Of a stretch of DNA of 64,000 bases, positions 43,021 to 54,199 are shown piece after piece. This stretch comes from an uncultured Pelagibacteraceae bacterium (lineage in GTDB: Bacteria > Pseudomonadota > Alphaproteobacteria > Pelagibacterales > Pelagibacteraceae): assembly GCA_902542165.1 (NCBI GenBank), contig CACBTF010000001.1, positions 1 to 64,000 of the forward strand, in the 5' to 3' direction. Below the pieces are notes generated by a model that saw nothing but the letters and a program-made list of their open reading frames with translations, made no database searches and was not told where the DNA came from. Positions within the stretch are counted from its first letter, which is position 1. Each line of letters begins with the position of its first letter. The translations under genes were made by a program, and so were the position numbers.

Positions 43021-43908
43021 TCACCTATAAAATAAGGCTAATGAAGCTGATAACCCTACTCCAAAACCGCATATAACAAATTTCTTTTCTCTTTTAAATC
43101 TTATCATATTTTGCTTAAGCAGTAGTGGAATTGAAGAAGAAACAAGATTACCATAATTAGAAAAATTAACTGGAAAAAAAATTTTTTTATTAATTCTATT
43201 TTTTATTTGACTCATCACAACTTTACCAGCCTGATGTGAAAAAATACAATTTACATTTTTACTCAATTTTTTAATTTCTGGAATTACATCTTTTAGAGCA
43301 AATGAAACGACTGCTGGTCCATTCATATTTATTTCATCTTTAATCAAGCTAAGATCTTTTTCTGTGTTGAATGAATTTTTAAAAATTTTTTTTTTTAATT
43401 TAAAACCTTTTTTTTTGTAACTTATTAAAGTAGCTGCCGCACCATCGCTAAATAAACATCTTGTAGCTTTATTATTTTTACTTATAAATTTAGAATAGGT
43501 ATCAGAAGTAACTAGTAAAATTTTAGATTTTTTGTCATTTTTAACTAAGCCATAACTTATTATTAGAGCATCAACAAACCCTGTACATCCTAGGTTTAAG
43601 TTTAAACAATGAGCTTGTGAGAGAGCAAGTTTGCTGGATAAAAAATTTGAAATACCAGGAAATCTTAAATTTTGGGTATTTGTAACACTTATTATATGTG
43701 TAATATTTTTAAGCTTATTTTTCTTAAATTTTTTACATGCTTTTATTGCTAAACTTTCAGCGGTCTCGTTATATTTAGCAATAGTTCTACTTTTAATTCC
43801 TGTAAGATTATAAATAGTCCCTTTTTTTAAATTAAATTTATTTTCTATAATGTCATTTTTTTCAGTAACGGACCCTAGTGCAACGTGTATTTCATCAATT
43901 TCAATCAT
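43021..43908 (-). CDS. 3-oxoacyl-ACP synthase III (FabH-like) family protein
   Basis: Cys in LNLGCTGFVDAL, HQA in FSHQAGKVVM, Asn in SNYGNLVSSSIPLLL; C-terminus CGFGVGLSASLALFYR. Confidence 0.92.
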   Translation of the reverse strand: MIEIDEIHVALGSVTEKNDIIENKFNLKKGTIYNLTGIKSRTIAKYNETAESLAIKACKKFKKNKLKNITHIISVTNTQNLRFPGISNFLSSKLALSQAHCLNLNLGCTGFVDALIISYGLVKNDKKSKILLVTSDTYSKFISKNNKATRCLFSDGAAATLISYKKKGFKLKKKIFKNSFNTEKDLSLIKDEINMNGPAVVSFALKDVIPEIKKLSKNVNCIFSHQAGKVVMSQIKNRINKKIFFPVNFSNYGNLVSSSIPLLLKQNMIRFKREKKFVICGFGVGLSASLALFYR

Positions 43909-44537
43909 TATAATATTTTAATATTTTTTTTATTAATTTTTTTATTATTTAAAATATTTGATATCTTTTTTATTACATTTTTTATAGAATTATATTTTTT
44001 TTTAGTATTGGTTAATTTTTTAACCCTAATACCCATTTCATTTTTTATCAAGCCAAGCGAGATACTATTAATTCTTACTTTTCGTTTTCTTTGCTCGTTA
44101 CTAAGAATTTTAGCAGAAAAACTTAAAGCGTTCTTTGAAATACTATAATTAGCATTACCGATTAAATCTTCAAAACCTGCAATTGATGAAATGAAATATA
44201 TAGCTCCATTTTTTTTTAATAGTTTTTTCTTAATTACAAAAGATGAGATTTCCATTGGAATTAAGAAATTTATTTTGAAATCTTTTAAGAAATTCTTGCT
44301 ATTGAATGTGCTTAAAAATGAATAAGAAAAATATCCATTGAATATAACTACATTATCATATTTTTGAGTAATTTTTTTTTGTAATTTATTTAAAGATGAA
44401 ACGTTATAATTATCTATTTTAAAAACTTTATTATAAACATTATTATTTTTTTTTAAAGACACCGAGTCAGTATTTTTAAATTTTTTAGCAAGTTGTAAAG
44501 CTATATTACTTGAACCACCAAAGAAAAGATTGTTCAT
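43908..44537 (-). CDS. SDR family oxidoreductase (ketoreductase-like)
   Basis: N-terminal GGSSNIA, YxxxK in NYSISKNALSF, ISSIAGFE. Confidence 0.88.
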   Translation of the reverse strand: MNNLFFGGSSNIALQLAKKFKNTDSVSLKKNNNVYNKVFKIDNYNVSSLNKLQKKITQKYDNVVIFNGYFSYSFLSTFNSKNFLKDFKINFLIPMEISSFVIKKKLLKKNGAIYFISSIAGFEDLIGNANYSISKNALSFSAKILSNEQRKRKVRINSISLGLIKNEMGIRVKKLTNTKKKYNSIKNVIKKISNILNNKKINKKNIKIL

Positions 44538-44758
44538 TTTTTTTTGATTGTTTTTTCTATTAATTCATCAATGTCTTTAAAATAAACTATTTTTTTTAAT
44601 TTTTTTAAATCAAGGGATTTGGAAAACTTTTCATCTAAAATACCTATTAAATTTATCACGGTCATAGAGTCCCAATTAAAGTTTTCAACTTTTTCCTCTG
44701 GTTTAATTTTTTTTTTTTCTAAGCCGAATGATTTAGAAATTATATTCAAATGTTTCAT
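44534..44758 (-). CDS. Acyl carrier protein
   Basis: 74 aa; phosphopantetheine site NWDSMTVINLIGILDEKF. Confidence 0.88.
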   Translation of the reverse strand: MKHLNIISKSFGLEKKKIKPEEKVENFNWDSMTVINLIGILDEKFSKSLDLKKLKKIVYFKDIDELIEKTIKKK

Positions 44759-44837
44759 TTATAATTAGTTATTAAAGATGGTTATACATTGATATTAAAA
44801 AAACAACAATCTTCTATATTTATAAATAGCATGATAT

Positions 44838-45632
44838 CTAGAGTGATAATTCAGAATTAAAAGGTAAGATAAAATTTTCAGTTTTATGATTTTTAATTAG
44901 CCATACGTTGGTATTTCTAGTTGCATTATTTTTAGAAAAAAAATTAATTTTAATAACACGATATTTAATTGCTAATTTAAGTAATTTAAACAGATTAACT
45001 TTATTATTATTAGCCAAATAAATATTTAAAATATTAAAACTTAATCTAAATTTTTTATGAGTGTTAACTGAAAAAAAACCAGTGTCTTCAGTATTTTGAT
45101 AATCTAAATTTTGCACATCCTTTAATGGTAGAATTTTACTCGTCCTGAGGTATGTCTTTTTAAATAAAGGCAAAATACTGAAAAAAGGAAATTTATTACA
45201 AACACCAATCTCATGCCTGTCTACTTCCATTTGAATAAAATTTAGTGACTTAAAAATCTTACAAGCAGCAGCACTAGGAGTATAATCTGTAATTATTTTG
45301 TCATCGAGAGCTTCGACTAAATCCTTTGCAAAAGTAATAGCTTCAATGCCTCTATGACTTTGTAATGCAAACCAAGATGAAAGATTAATCACATCCTTTC
45401 CTTCGAGAAAGCTTCGACCTTGGTAAAATAATAATACTGCAATAACAATTTTTCCATTCTCCTTGTATATTGCACCATATGGAGTTTTTTGCTCTTTACT
45501 ATTTAATCTCTCTAATATTCTGTTGCTTTTTTCATCATTCCATGAAAATCCTTTTTGAAGAAATTTGATTGCTTCCACTAGTAATTTTGATTGTGTTATT
45601 AAATTAAAGCCATCATTTATTTTTTTTTCCAT
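44838..45632 (-). CDS. GNAT-like acyltransferase
   Basis: Acetyltransferase-like pattern NLSSWFALQSHRGIEAITFAKDLVEAL...TPSAAACKIFKSLNF; fold inferred by eye. Confidence 0.6.
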   Translation of the reverse strand: MEKKINDGFNLITQSKLLVEAIKFLQKGFSWNDEKSNRILERLNSKEQKTPYGAIYKENGKIVIAVLLFYQGRSFLEGKDVINLSSWFALQSHRGIEAITFAKDLVEALDDKIITDYTPSAAACKIFKSLNFIQMEVDRHEIGVCNKFPFFSILPLFKKTYLRTSKILPLKDVQNLDYQNTEDTGFFSVNTHKKFRLSFNILNIYLANNNKVNLFKLLKLAIKYRVIKINFFSKNNATRNTNVWLIKNHKTENFILPFNSELSL

Positions 45633-45725
45633 ATAGGGACCTAATTTTAATTAAGCATAAAACTTACGCTTTGAAATAATTTAATTTAAGTTAATATAAT
45701 TTTAAATATTTTTTTATAAAAAGAT

Positions 45726-46511
45726 ATGAATAATTTTCTTAAAAATTTTATCAATAGTAATACAGGAATGTTAATTAGAATAGATGATATAGCTGAAAAC
45801 ATGAACTGGGAATTAATGGAAAAATGTGAAGTATTATTTGATAAATACAATATTAAACCTGTGCTAGGTGTAATACCTAATAATCAAGACAAAGAGCTAA
45901 TGAATTATGAGAGAAAAGAAAATTTTTGGGACATTGTTCGAAATTGGAACAAAAAAGGATGGGAAATATCTATGCACGGAAATAATCATGTTTATGACAA
46001 AAAAACTTATAAAAAAGATTTTTTCAAATATGGAGGAAGTTCTGAATTTTTTGGTCATGATTATGATACCCAGAAAAATAAAATTGATGATGGTCTTAAA
46101 AAGTTTAATAATGAGAATTTGAAGATAAGGTCTTTTTTTGCACCTAATCATACTTATGATTTAAATACTTTTGAAGCATTAAAAAACTCTGGTATTAAAA
46201 ATATTTTAGATGGCTACGGTATATTGCCTTATAAAAAAAATGGACTTAATTTTATTCCTCAATTATTTTATAGAATAATTTTTTTACCTTTTGGAATTCA
46301 GTCTACACAAATCCATTTAAACTACTGGAAATATGAGGATTACAAAAAGTTTGAAGATTTTATAATTCAAAATCATGACAAAGTAATTTCTTTTGATCAA
46401 GCGCTTAAAAAATTAAATAATAATCTTATTTATTTATCTTTAAATTTTTTAATTAAAGTTTGTCTTCAAACTTTAAGGCTTAAAAAAAAATTAGTTAAAC
46501 AATACTTCTAA
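45726..46511 (+). CDS. DUF2334 / polysaccharide-deacetylase-like protein
   Basis: MLIRIDDIAENMNWELMEKCEVLFDKYNIKPVLGVIPNN, WEISMHGNNHVY, SFFAPNHTYD. Confidence 0.83.
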   Translation: MNNFLKNFINSNTGMLIRIDDIAENMNWELMEKCEVLFDKYNIKPVLGVIPNNQDKELMNYERKENFWDIVRNWNKKGWEISMHGNNHVYDKKTYKKDFFKYGGSSEFFGHDYDTQKNKIDDGLKKFNNENLKIRSFFAPNHTYDLNTFEALKNSGIKNILDGYGILPYKKNGLNFIPQLFYRIIFLPFGIQSTQIHLNYWKYEDYKKFEDFIIQNHDKVISFDQALKKLNNNLIYLSLNFLIKVCLQTLRLKKKLVKQYF

Positions 46512-46564
46512 TAATCAAACTACTAACGACTCGTTATGTACTCGTTTATAAGCAATTATTAGCA

Positions 46565-46590
46565 ATATTGTGTGCAATATGAGTCTTTTT
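46565..46590 (+). terminator. Possible intrinsic terminator after the deacetylase gene
   Basis: ATATTG-TGTG-CAATAT perfect hairpin then gagtcTTTTTT; weak because stem is AT-rich. Confidence 0.35.
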
Positions 46591-46595
46591 TGAAA

Positions 46596-46685
46596 TGGCG
46601 GAGAGAGAGGGATTCGAACCCTCGAAACAGTTTCCCGTTTACACGCTTTCCAAGCGTGCGCCTTCAACCACTCGGCCACCTCTCC
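46596..46685 (-). tRNA. tRNA-Ser (anticodon GGA)
   Basis: Minus strand GGAGAGGTGGCCGAGTGGTTGAAGGCGCACGCTTGGAAAGCGTG...GGTTCGAATCCCTCTCTCTCCGCCA; long variable arm, encoded CCA. Confidence 0.96.
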
Positions 46686-47707
46686 TAATTAAAATCATCT
46701 ATATGTTTGATGAATTTATCTATGAACTCTTTATTTGTTGGCAACTTATTTTTCTTCATGTCTTTTTGAATTTTTTTATAATTTTTTTTAATATTATTTA
46801 AAGTCCCTAGAAAACTTAAAAAATTTCTTTTTGTAACAAAAATCCCTTTTTTGTCTCCTATCACATGTTTAATTTCATCAAAAATAACTACTGGCCTTCT
46901 TCTAGCCAAGGCTTCTAGTAAAACCATTGGATGACCTTCCGTAAATGAAGGTAAAACGAAGATATTATGATCATCATAATTTTTTATTAATTTAGTTTTG
47001 TTACTTTGTGTGGGAAGAACTTTAATGTTACTTTGATTTATTTTATTTGAAATTCCCTTTTCTGCGCCAATAATTGTCAAAGAGATATCTCGTTTATTTC
47101 TAATCAACTCTGTCAGAGCAAAAATTCCTTTTTCAACTCTTACTCTTCCAACATACAAAAGTTTAAAATTTCTTATTTCTATATTTTTGGGTTGTCTTAA
47201 CCAAACAGAATCTAATTGAGATGGGTTTATAAGTTTTCCCTTTTTTCCATGAAGAATGTAATCCCTGCAGCTTATTAAATTTGAAATCGCTCCGGTAATA
47301 CTAAACATAAAATGATAAATTAAAGATCCAATTCTTCCAAGAATTGCTTTGTATTCACCATAACCATCACTTCTCAAATAAACTATCGGTTTTTGCCCTA
47401 GAATTTTTAAGAATATAGAAATTAAGAAAGTATAAGGAGAAATAGAAATTATCAAAAATTTAGAGTCCAAATTTTTTGAAGCACTTTTTACCTCTGATAA
47501 ATAAGAAAATATGTTACTAAATACCTTTATTCTTTTTAACTTTATTTCATGAGATCTCTTTTTAATTGATATTCTGCCTAGTAAATTTACCTCAAATTTT
47601 TTATTTAAGCCTTCTGGTGTCGATTTTAAATCTAGGTTATCACAATAAAATTTATTGTCTTCTAGAGAAATACTTTCATTTGAGAAAATAAATAATTTTT
47701 TTTTCAT
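46685..47707 (-). CDS. Glycosyltransferase family 4-like protein
   Basis: [46 protein letters not shown]. Confidence 0.9.
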   Translation of the reverse strand: MKKKLFIFSNESISLEDNKFYCDNLDLKSTPEGLNKKFEVNLLGRISIKKRSHEIKLKRIKVFSNIFSYLSEVKSASKNLDSKFLIISISPYTFLISIFLKILGQKPIVYLRSDGYGEYKAILGRIGSLIYHFMFSITGAISNLISCRDYILHGKKGKLINPSQLDSVWLRQPKNIEIRNFKLLYVGRVRVEKGIFALTELIRNKRDISLTIIGAEKGISNKINQSNIKVLPTQSNKTKLIKNYDDHNIFVLPSFTEGHPMVLLEALARRRPVVIFDEIKHVIGDKKGIFVTKRNFLSFLGTLNNIKKNYKKIQKDMKKNKLPTNKEFIDKFIKHIDDFN

Positions 47708-49515
47708 TATGCGTCTTTATTTATTTTTAATACTCCAATGAAAGCCTCTTGTGGAATCTCAACTTTACCAAACTGTTTTGATCTTGCTTTACCTCTTTTT
47801 TGTTTTTCTAGAAGTTTTCTTTTTCGATCAGTAGCTCCGCCACCATGTATTTTTGTCAAAACATCCTTTTTGAATCCTTTTATAGACTCTCTAGCTACAA
47901 TTTTTCCTCCAATAGCTGCTTGAACTGGAATCATAAAGTTGTGTCTTGGTATTAAATCTTTTAATTTTTCACAAACTTGTCTGCCTGTAGATTGTGCAAA
48001 ATCTTTATGGATTATCATAGCTAATGCATCTACGGGTTCTGAGTTTACAAGAATACCAAGTTTAACTAGATCCCCTTCTCTGTAACCAGAAATTTCATAG
48101 TCGAAACTTGCATAACCACTTGAGATAGATTTTAACTTATCATTAAAATCAAATACCACCTCATTAAGTGGCAAGTCATAAGATAAAACTGCTCTTTTTC
48201 CGGAGTAGCTTAAATTTGTTTGAATTCCTCTTTTGTCCTGACAAATTTTTATAATTGATCCCAAATATTCGTCTGGAGTAATAATTGTAGACTTAATCCA
48301 GGGTTCCTCTATTTTTTCAATTTGAGATGGGTCAGGCATGTTTGATGGATTTTGTAAATCTAAAACTTCGCCTTTAGTTTTGTGAACTTTATATATTACT
48401 CCTGGAGTTGTTGTTATAAGATTAACATCAAACTCCCTCTCAAGTCTTTCTGTAATAATTTCAAGATGTAGCAACCCTAAAAATCCACACCTAAAACCTA
48501 ATCCTAAAGCGCTGGAAGACTCAGGCTCATAAGAGAAACTTGCATCATTTAATTTTAATTTTGCCAAACCGTCTTTCAGTTTTTGATATTCAGAACTATC
48601 GACTGGGAAGAGTCCGCAAAATACAACGGGTTTACTTGGTTTAAAGCCTGGAAGTGGTTTATCTATAGGAGCGCTAGCATCACAAATAGTGTCTCCAACT
48701 TTTGTCTCAGATAGAGATTTAATTCCTGTAATAATGAATCCAATCTCGCCAGAACTTAATTCTTCTATATCGTTTGGTTTAGGAGTAAATACTCCAACTT
48801 TTTCAACTACATATTCTTGATCATTAGACATTAATTTTACTTTTATATCTTTTTTTAATTTCCCATTGATGACTCTGACCAGAATTACGACACCGAGATA
48901 GCTGTCATACCAACTATCCACTAATAAACATTTTAATTTTTCTTCAATAACCCCGCTTGGAGCAGGTAATTTTTTAATAATTGCTTCTAGTATTTCATCT
49001 ATTCCTTCTCCAGTTTTTCCAGAACAAGAAATAGCATTCGTTGTCTCAATTCCAACAACGTCCTCAATTTCAGTTTTTGTTTTTTCGATATCTGAAGCAG
49101 GTAAATCTATTTTATTTAAAATCGGTATTACCTCATGATTAATTTCTAAAGCTTGATAAACATTTGCTAAAGTTTGTGCCTCTACTCCTTGAGTGCTATC
49201 AACAATTAAAAGAGACCCTTCACATGCAGATAAAGATCTACTTACTTCATAGCCAAAATCTACATGACCAGGTGTATCGATAATATTCAATATATAATCT
49301 TTACCATCTTTTGCTTTATAGTTGAGTTTTACAGTTTGCGCTTTAATCGTAATTCCTCTCTCTCTCTCAATATCCATTGAGTCGAGGACTTGTTGTTTCA
49401 TTTCACGATCAGTAAGACCACCACATTTATGTATAATCCGATCTGCTATAGTTGATTTACCATGATCAATATGCGCAATTATAGAAAAATTACGTATTCT
49501 TTTTATGTCTGACAT
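47707..49515 (-). CDS. lepA: Elongation factor 4
   Basis: [38 protein letters not shown]-terminal [22 protein letters not shown]. Confidence 0.98.
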   Translation of the reverse strand: MSDIKRIRNFSIIAHIDHGKSTIADRIIHKCGGLTDREMKQQVLDSMDIERERGITIKAQTVKLNYKAKDGKDYILNIIDTPGHVDFGYEVSRSLSACEGSLLIVDSTQGVEAQTLANVYQALEINHEVIPILNKIDLPASDIEKTKTEIEDVVGIETTNAISCSGKTGEGIDEILEAIIKKLPAPSGVIEEKLKCLLVDSWYDSYLGVVILVRVINGKLKKDIKVKLMSNDQEYVVEKVGVFTPKPNDIEELSSGEIGFIITGIKSLSETKVGDTICDASAPIDKPLPGFKPSKPVVFCGLFPVDSSEYQKLKDGLAKLKLNDASFSYEPESSSALGLGFRCGFLGLLHLEIITERLEREFDVNLITTTPGVIYKVHKTKGEVLDLQNPSNMPDPSQIEKIEEPWIKSTIITPDEYLGSIIKICQDKRGIQTNLSYSGKRAVLSYDLPLNEVVFDFNDKLKSISSGYASFDYEISGYREGDLVKLGILVNSEPVDALAMIIHKDFAQSTGRQVCEKLKDLIPRHNFMIPVQAAIGGKIVARESIKGFKKDVLTKIHGGGATDRKRKLLEKQKRGKARSKQFGKVEIPQEAFIGVLKINKDA

Positions 49516-51917
49516 TAGGACCTGATTGTGGCGCCAGTTTTTTTACTTACTGCATCGATAATTTTTTTACTAATATCTTCTAAATCATTCTCCGATAAAG
49601 TTTTATCGATAGCCTGCAAAGTAACATTAATTGCAACTGACTTTTTATCTTTTGGAATATTTTCTCCCTCATATACATCAAAAGTTGACACACTTTGAAT
49701 TAAATTCTCATCTACTTCTCTAATAATTTTCTCTAGAGCGCCAATTTTAAAAATTTTATCTATCACGAAAGCAAAATCTCTTTCTGATTTTTGATAATCT
49801 GAGGCTTGAAAGCTTTTTTTGCTTTGTCTCAATTTTTTGTTTGGTTCAGGGATATTTTTTAAAAATATTTCAAATCCAAAGATATTTTTATCTTTACAAT
49901 CTAAGTCCTTAATAATTGCAGGATGTATTTCTCCAAAATAAGCAAGGTGAGGTCCTTTTTCCGATTTTAATGTTATCGATCCTGATCTACCTGGATGATA
50001 ACTGTACTTTGTATTATCACTTACAAAAAGATTTTTTTCTTCTATTCCAAGTTCGATCAAAGTTTTTATAGCATCACTTTTAATATCAAAGACATCTAAG
50101 TTTCTTTCCTTGTCTAGCCAGCTTTTTCTATTTATTTTCCCAGATTTTAAACCACCAACAACAATCTGTTGTTCACCTGGATTTTTTCCAAAGAATGTTG
50201 GGCCAATTTCAAATAAAGATAAGTCTTCGTATCCTCTATCTTGATTTTTTTTAAGGTAAATAGCTAAATTAGAAAAAATTGAACGTCTTAGAACATCAAG
50301 ATCAGACGAAATTGGATTGTATATTGGAATTTCTTTTTCACCTTTAGAAAACTGTTTATCAATCTTTGAGTCTGTGAAAGACCACGTAACTATTTCCATA
50401 TAACCTTTTGATGCCAAGGATCTCTGTGACAAATGGAAAAGTTTTTGCTTAAAGTTGAGAGTATCTTGTGTTCTGTTTTTTCTTGGTTCGATTAATTTTA
50501 TATTGTTGAAACCTTTGATCCGAATGAGCTCCTCAATCAAATCCTCATCCAAACTCACATCTGGCCTCCAGCTTGGTACTTCTACTTTAAAAGCTTTTTT
50601 ATTTTTTTTACATTTAAAACCTAAAGAGGATAGAATTTTATCAATTTCATTAGCGGTGATTGAAATGCCAATTAGTTTTTCAAATTTTTCTACTTGAAAG
50701 TTAATTATCTTATTTTTTTGGTTCATCTTTCCAGTAATTTGAAACTTACTAGCCTCTCCTCCACAAATTTTTAAAATTAGTTCAGTTGCAAGCTCCAATC
50801 CCTCTTGAATAGAATTGGGATCAATTCCTCTTTCAAATCTGTACTTAGCATCTGTATTTATATTAAGCACCCTAGCTGTTTTTCTTATTGAAGATGAGCT
50901 GAAATAAGCAGCTTCTAAAAGTATATTTTTCGTATCTAATTCGGTAGAGGTAGATGTTCCTCCAATAATTCCTCCTAACCCTAGAACGCCAGATTTATCA
51001 GTGATGACACACATGTCTTTTTTTAATTTATATTTTTTATTATCTAATGCCTCGAGCATCTCACCTTCTTTGGCATTTCTAACTATAATTTCTTTGTTAA
51101 TTTTATCTGCATCATAAGCATGCAATGGTCTATTAAGGTCAAACATCACATAATTTGTTATATCAACTACAGCAGAGATAGGTTTTAGACCTAGTGCGAT
51201 TAATTTATTTTTAAGCCATTCAGGGCTCTCTTTATTAGTAATGTTTTTTATGTAACAGCTTCCAAAGATATCGCATCCTTGATTCTTTTCTTTTGTAATT
51301 GATGTTTTAATTTGGTGTTTTGTATTCTGTTTAATTTTCTTTCTATTGATAGGTATTAATTTTCCAACTCCTGCAGATGAAAGATCTCTTGCAATCCCTC
51401 TAACACCTAAACAATCAGCACGATTAGGGGTTATAGAAATATCGATAGCTTTTTGTGAGCTACTTTTAAAATAGCTTTTTCCTATCTCTTTCTCTTTATT
51501 TTTAAGTTCGATAATCCCTTCACTTTCCTCAGATAAATTAAGTTCACTTTCCGAGCAAAGCATCCCTTTCGATTCAACCCCTCTTATTTTAGCTACCTTT
51601 AATTCAAAATTAGTTTTAGGTATTATAGCCCCAGGAGGTGCATAGATCGTGATTAGACCTTCTCTGGCATTTGGAGCTCCACATACAACTTTAAAAATCT
51701 CTTCCCCGCCGATAGTAACGTCACAAACTTTTAACTTATCAGCATTAGGATGTTTTTCTGCTTTTAAAACTTTCGCAATTTTAAACTTGCTCATCTCTCC
51801 AGAGTTTTCTTTTACACTCTCGACTTCAAGTCCAATATTTGTTAGACGATCAATAATATCCCTTTCGTTAGCAGATGTTTTAAGATGCTCTTTTAACCAA
51901 GGGATTGTAATAATCAT
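49515..51917 (-). CDS. pheT: Phenylalanyl-tRNA synthetase beta subunit
   Basis: Length, tRNA-binding domain, order pheS-pheT. Confidence 0.97.
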   Translation of the reverse strand: MIITIPWLKEHLKTSANERDIIDRLTNIGLEVESVKENSGEMSKFKIAKVLKAEKHPNADKLKVCDVTIGGEEIFKVVCGAPNAREGLITIYAPPGAIIPKTNFELKVAKIRGVESKGMLCSESELNLSEESEGIIELKNKEKEIGKSYFKSSSQKAIDISITPNRADCLGVRGIARDLSSAGVGKLIPINRKKIKQNTKHQIKTSITKEKNQGCDIFGSCYIKNITNKESPEWLKNKLIALGLKPISAVVDITNYVMFDLNRPLHAYDADKINKEIIVRNAKEGEMLEALDNKKYKLKKDMCVITDKSGVLGLGGIIGGTSTSTELDTKNILLEAAYFSSSSIRKTARVLNINTDAKYRFERGIDPNSIQEGLELATELILKICGGEASKFQITGKMNQKNKIINFQVEKFEKLIGISITANEIDKILSSLGFKCKKNKKAFKVEVPSWRPDVSLDEDLIEELIRIKGFNNIKLIEPRKNRTQDTLNFKQKLFHLSQRSLASKGYMEIVTWSFTDSKIDKQFSKGEKEIPIYNPISSDLDVLRRSIFSNLAIYLKKNQDRGYEDLSLFEIGPTFFGKNPGEQQIVVGGLKSGKINRKSWLDKERNLDVFDIKSDAIKTLIELGIEEKNLFVSDNTKYSYHPGRSGSITLKSEKGPHLAYFGEIHPAIIKDLDCKDKNIFGFEIFLKNIPEPNKKLRQSKKSFQASDYQKSERDFAFVIDKIFKIGALEKIIREVDENLIQSVSTFDVYEGENIPKDKKSVAINVTLQAIDKTLSENDLEDISKKIIDAVSKKTGATIRS

Positions 51918-52981
51918 TTGCTAAGCCCTCTGTAGTTTGTTGGAACATCCAATGGGTCAAATCCAAAATGACTTAGCCATCTATAATCAGCTTCAAAGAA
52001 AGATCTTAGATCATTAATTCCATATTTTAACATTGCTAGACGGTCAATTCCCATTCCGAAAGCAAATCCTTGATATTTTTTTGTATCTATTTTTACATTT
52101 TTTAAAACGTTAGGGTGAACCATTCCACATCCTAAAATTTCTAACCATTTATCTCCTTCGCCAATAACCATTTTTCCTTTTTCAATTTTGTATCCTATAT
52201 CAACTTCCGCTGATGGTTCGGTAAAAGGAAAATGACTTGGTCTAAATCTCATTTTTACATTTTTAACTTCAAAAAACTCTTTTATAAAATAATCTAGGCA
52301 ACCTTTAAGGTGTCCCATTGTGATGCCTTTATCTATATGTAAGCCTTCAAGCTGATGAAACATTGGAGCATGTGTCTGATCACTATCACATCTGTAGGTT
52401 CTTCCTGGTACAATAATTTTAAATGGTGGTTTACTTGATAACATAGTTCTAATTTGAACCGGTGACGTATGTGTTCTTAATAACAATTTTTTATCTTCTT
52501 CCAAATAAAAAGTGTCGTGCATATCTCTAGCAGGATGTTCCTCTGGTGTATTCAAGGCTGTAAAATTATTATATTCTGACTCAACGTCGGGTCCTTCAGC
52601 AACTGAAAATCCTATTTCTGAAAAGATAGATGATATTTCATCTATTACTTGAGACACAGGGTGAATTTTTCCATTTCGATCAGGTCTAATTGGAAGAGTT
52701 ACATCAACTTTTTCATTTTTAAGTTTATCGTTTATTTCACTAGTTTCGATCTCAATATTTTTTTGCTCTAATTGGAACGTAAGATCATCTTTTATCTTAT
52801 TTAAATTTGATGCAAACTCTTTTCTTTTCTCAGGCTCTAAAGATCCTAGAGATTTGAACTGTTGGGTGATTTGACCGTTTTTTCCGAAAAATTCTGTCTT
52901 TATATTTTGAAGATCTTCTTTTGTTTTAACAGAGTCAATCTTTGCATTAAATACTGAAGTTATTTTATCTAAATCACTCAT
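51914..52981 (-). CDS. pheS: Phenylalanyl-tRNA synthetase alpha subunit
   Basis: [37 protein letters not shown]. Confidence 0.98.
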   Translation of the reverse strand: MSDLDKITSVFNAKIDSVKTKEDLQNIKTEFFGKNGQITQQFKSLGSLEPEKRKEFASNLNKIKDDLTFQLEQKNIEIETSEINDKLKNEKVDVTLPIRPDRNGKIHPVSQVIDEISSIFSEIGFSVAEGPDVESEYNNFTALNTPEEHPARDMHDTFYLEEDKKLLLRTHTSPVQIRTMLSSKPPFKIIVPGRTYRCDSDQTHAPMFHQLEGLHIDKGITMGHLKGCLDYFIKEFFEVKNVKMRFRPSHFPFTEPSAEVDIGYKIEKGKMVIGEGDKWLEILGCGMVHPNVLKNVKIDTKKYQGFAFGMGIDRLAMLKYGINDLRSFFEADYRWLSHFGFDPLDVPTNYRGLSK

Positions 52982-53029
52982 TGGGTAATTGATTTTTTAT
53001 ATTAAGTTGAGATTAAATCAAAGACCCTT

Positions 53030-53386
53030 TTAAGCTAGGGAGGATTGAACTTTTTTTACTACTATTCTAAAAACTTCGGGATTATTATAAGCAAGCTCTG
53101 CTAGAACTTTTCTATCTAACTTAATTTTTGATTTAGCCAAACCATTTATAAACTTCGCATAAGTAAGACCTTCCGCTCTTACACCAGCATTAATTCTTTG
53201 AATCCATAAAGATCTGAATTCTCTTTTTTTTGCTTTTCTATCTCGGTAAGCGTATTGCATCGCTTTTTCCATCGCTTGACGAGCAATTCTGATTGTATTT
53301 TTCCTTCTGCCTCTTTGGCCTTTTACTGATTTTAAAACTTTATTATGTTTCGCTCTACTAATTACTCCACGTTTTGTTCTAGCCAT
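53030..53386 (-). CDS. rplT: 50S ribosomal protein L20
   Basis: [30 protein letters not shown]. Confidence 0.98.
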   Translation of the reverse strand: MARTKRGVISRAKHNKVLKSVKGQRGRRKNTIRIARQAMEKAMQYAYRDRKAKKREFRSLWIQRINAGVRAEGLTYAKFINGLAKSKIKLDRKVLAELAYNNPEVFRIVVKKVQSSLA

Positions 53387-53387
53387 A

Positions 53388-53594
53388 TTATCCTCTTAAG
53401 TTATACGGCATATACGATTTAACAATCTTCGTGTCTTGTTTTGTCATAATTGTAGTGCCTCTTTGTTTTCTAATCTGAGAATTTGTTCGTTTTATCATAC
53501 CGTGTCTTTTACCAGCTTGAGGCATTTTTATTTTTCCTGAAGCAGTAAATCTAAATCTTTTTTTTGCAGAGCTTTTTGTTTTAAGTTTTGGCAT
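53388..53594 (-). CDS. rpmI: 50S ribosomal protein L35
   Basis: [33 protein letters not shown]. Confidence 0.98.
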   Translation of the reverse strand: MPKLKTKSSAKKRFRFTASGKIKMPQAGKRHGMIKRTNSQIRKQRGTTIMTKQDTKIVKSYMPYNLRG

Positions 53595-53616
53595 AAAATA
53601 TTTGGTTTTATATAGG

Positions 53617-53648
53617 CAATAATAAATCTTTACAAGATGCTATTATTG
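53617..53648 (-). promoter_or_regulatory. Imperfect 13-bp hairpin in the rpmI leader / infC-rpmI intergenic region
   Basis: Minus strand CAATAATA-GC-ATCTT-GTA-AAGAT-T-TATTATTG. Confidence 0.5.
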
Positions 53649-53653
53649 GTGAA

Positions 53654-54199
53654 TTACAGAGGTTGAATTATCATTACCATCTGTCTGCCTTCAAATTTTG
53701 GCTTGCTTTCAACTTTGGCTACATCTTTAGTTTCCTCAATGATCTTATTCATCAAATCTTTGCCAAGATCTGTATGTTGCATCTCTCTTCCCTTAAATTT
53801 CACTGTAAATTTTACTTTATTGCCTTTTAAAATAAATTTTTTAGCATTCTTAATTTTAAAATTATAGTCATGGGTCTCTGTTCCAGGTCTTAATTTTATT
53901 TCTTTAAGTGAAACAGTTTTTTGTTTTTTCTTGGCTTGATTAGCCTTCTTTTGTAAATCATATTTATACTTGCCCATATCCATAATTTTACATACAGGTG
54001 GGTTTGCATTAGGTGAAATTTCGATTAAGTCCAATCCTTCTTGCTTTGCTAATTCAATAGCTTTATTGAGAGGCATTGCGCCGAGATTACCTCCATCACT
54101 TCCTATAACCTGAACATCTAAGGCTCTTATTCTCTCATTGGCCTTAGGGCCTTGAGGTTTGCTTCTTCTTTGAAAATAATTAGGTTTAAAGTTTGACAC
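53654..54199 (-). CDS. infC: Translation initiation factor IF-3
   Basis: ANERIRALDVQVIGSDGGNLG; GTG start adjacent to thrS stop; order thrS-infC-rpmI-rplT. Confidence 0.96.
   Translation of the reverse strand: MSNFKPNYFQRRSKPQGPKANERIRALDVQVIGSDGGNLGAMPLNKAIELAKQEGLDLIEISPNANPPVCKIMDMGKYKYDLQKKANQAKKKQKTVSLKEIKLRPGTETHDYNFKIKNAKKFILKGNKVKFTVKFKGREMQHTDLGKDLMNKIIEETKDVAKVESKPKFEGRQMVMIIQPL

Noticed and set aside
43018-43026. UGA read-through or selenocysteine at the KAS III stop, given the open frame after it
   Set aside because: The KAS III ends with the usual CGFGVGLS...LFYR terminus, other genes here terminate with TGA, and no SECIS-like hairpin sits immediately after the UGA.
45897-46151. 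Antisense and alternate-frame ORFs (45897..46151 -, 45907..46122 +) within the deacetylase gene
   Set aside because: Both lie inside a supported DUF2334-like CDS and look like random AT-rich frames.
46595-46801. Track [34 protein letters not shown]... (+)
   Set aside because: Antisense translation of tRNA-Ser; this peptide is a known spurious-ORF signature.
53028-53045. CCCT...AGGG hairpin over the rplT stop as a terminator
   Set aside because: Only 4 bp, no T-run, and pheS follows in the same operon.
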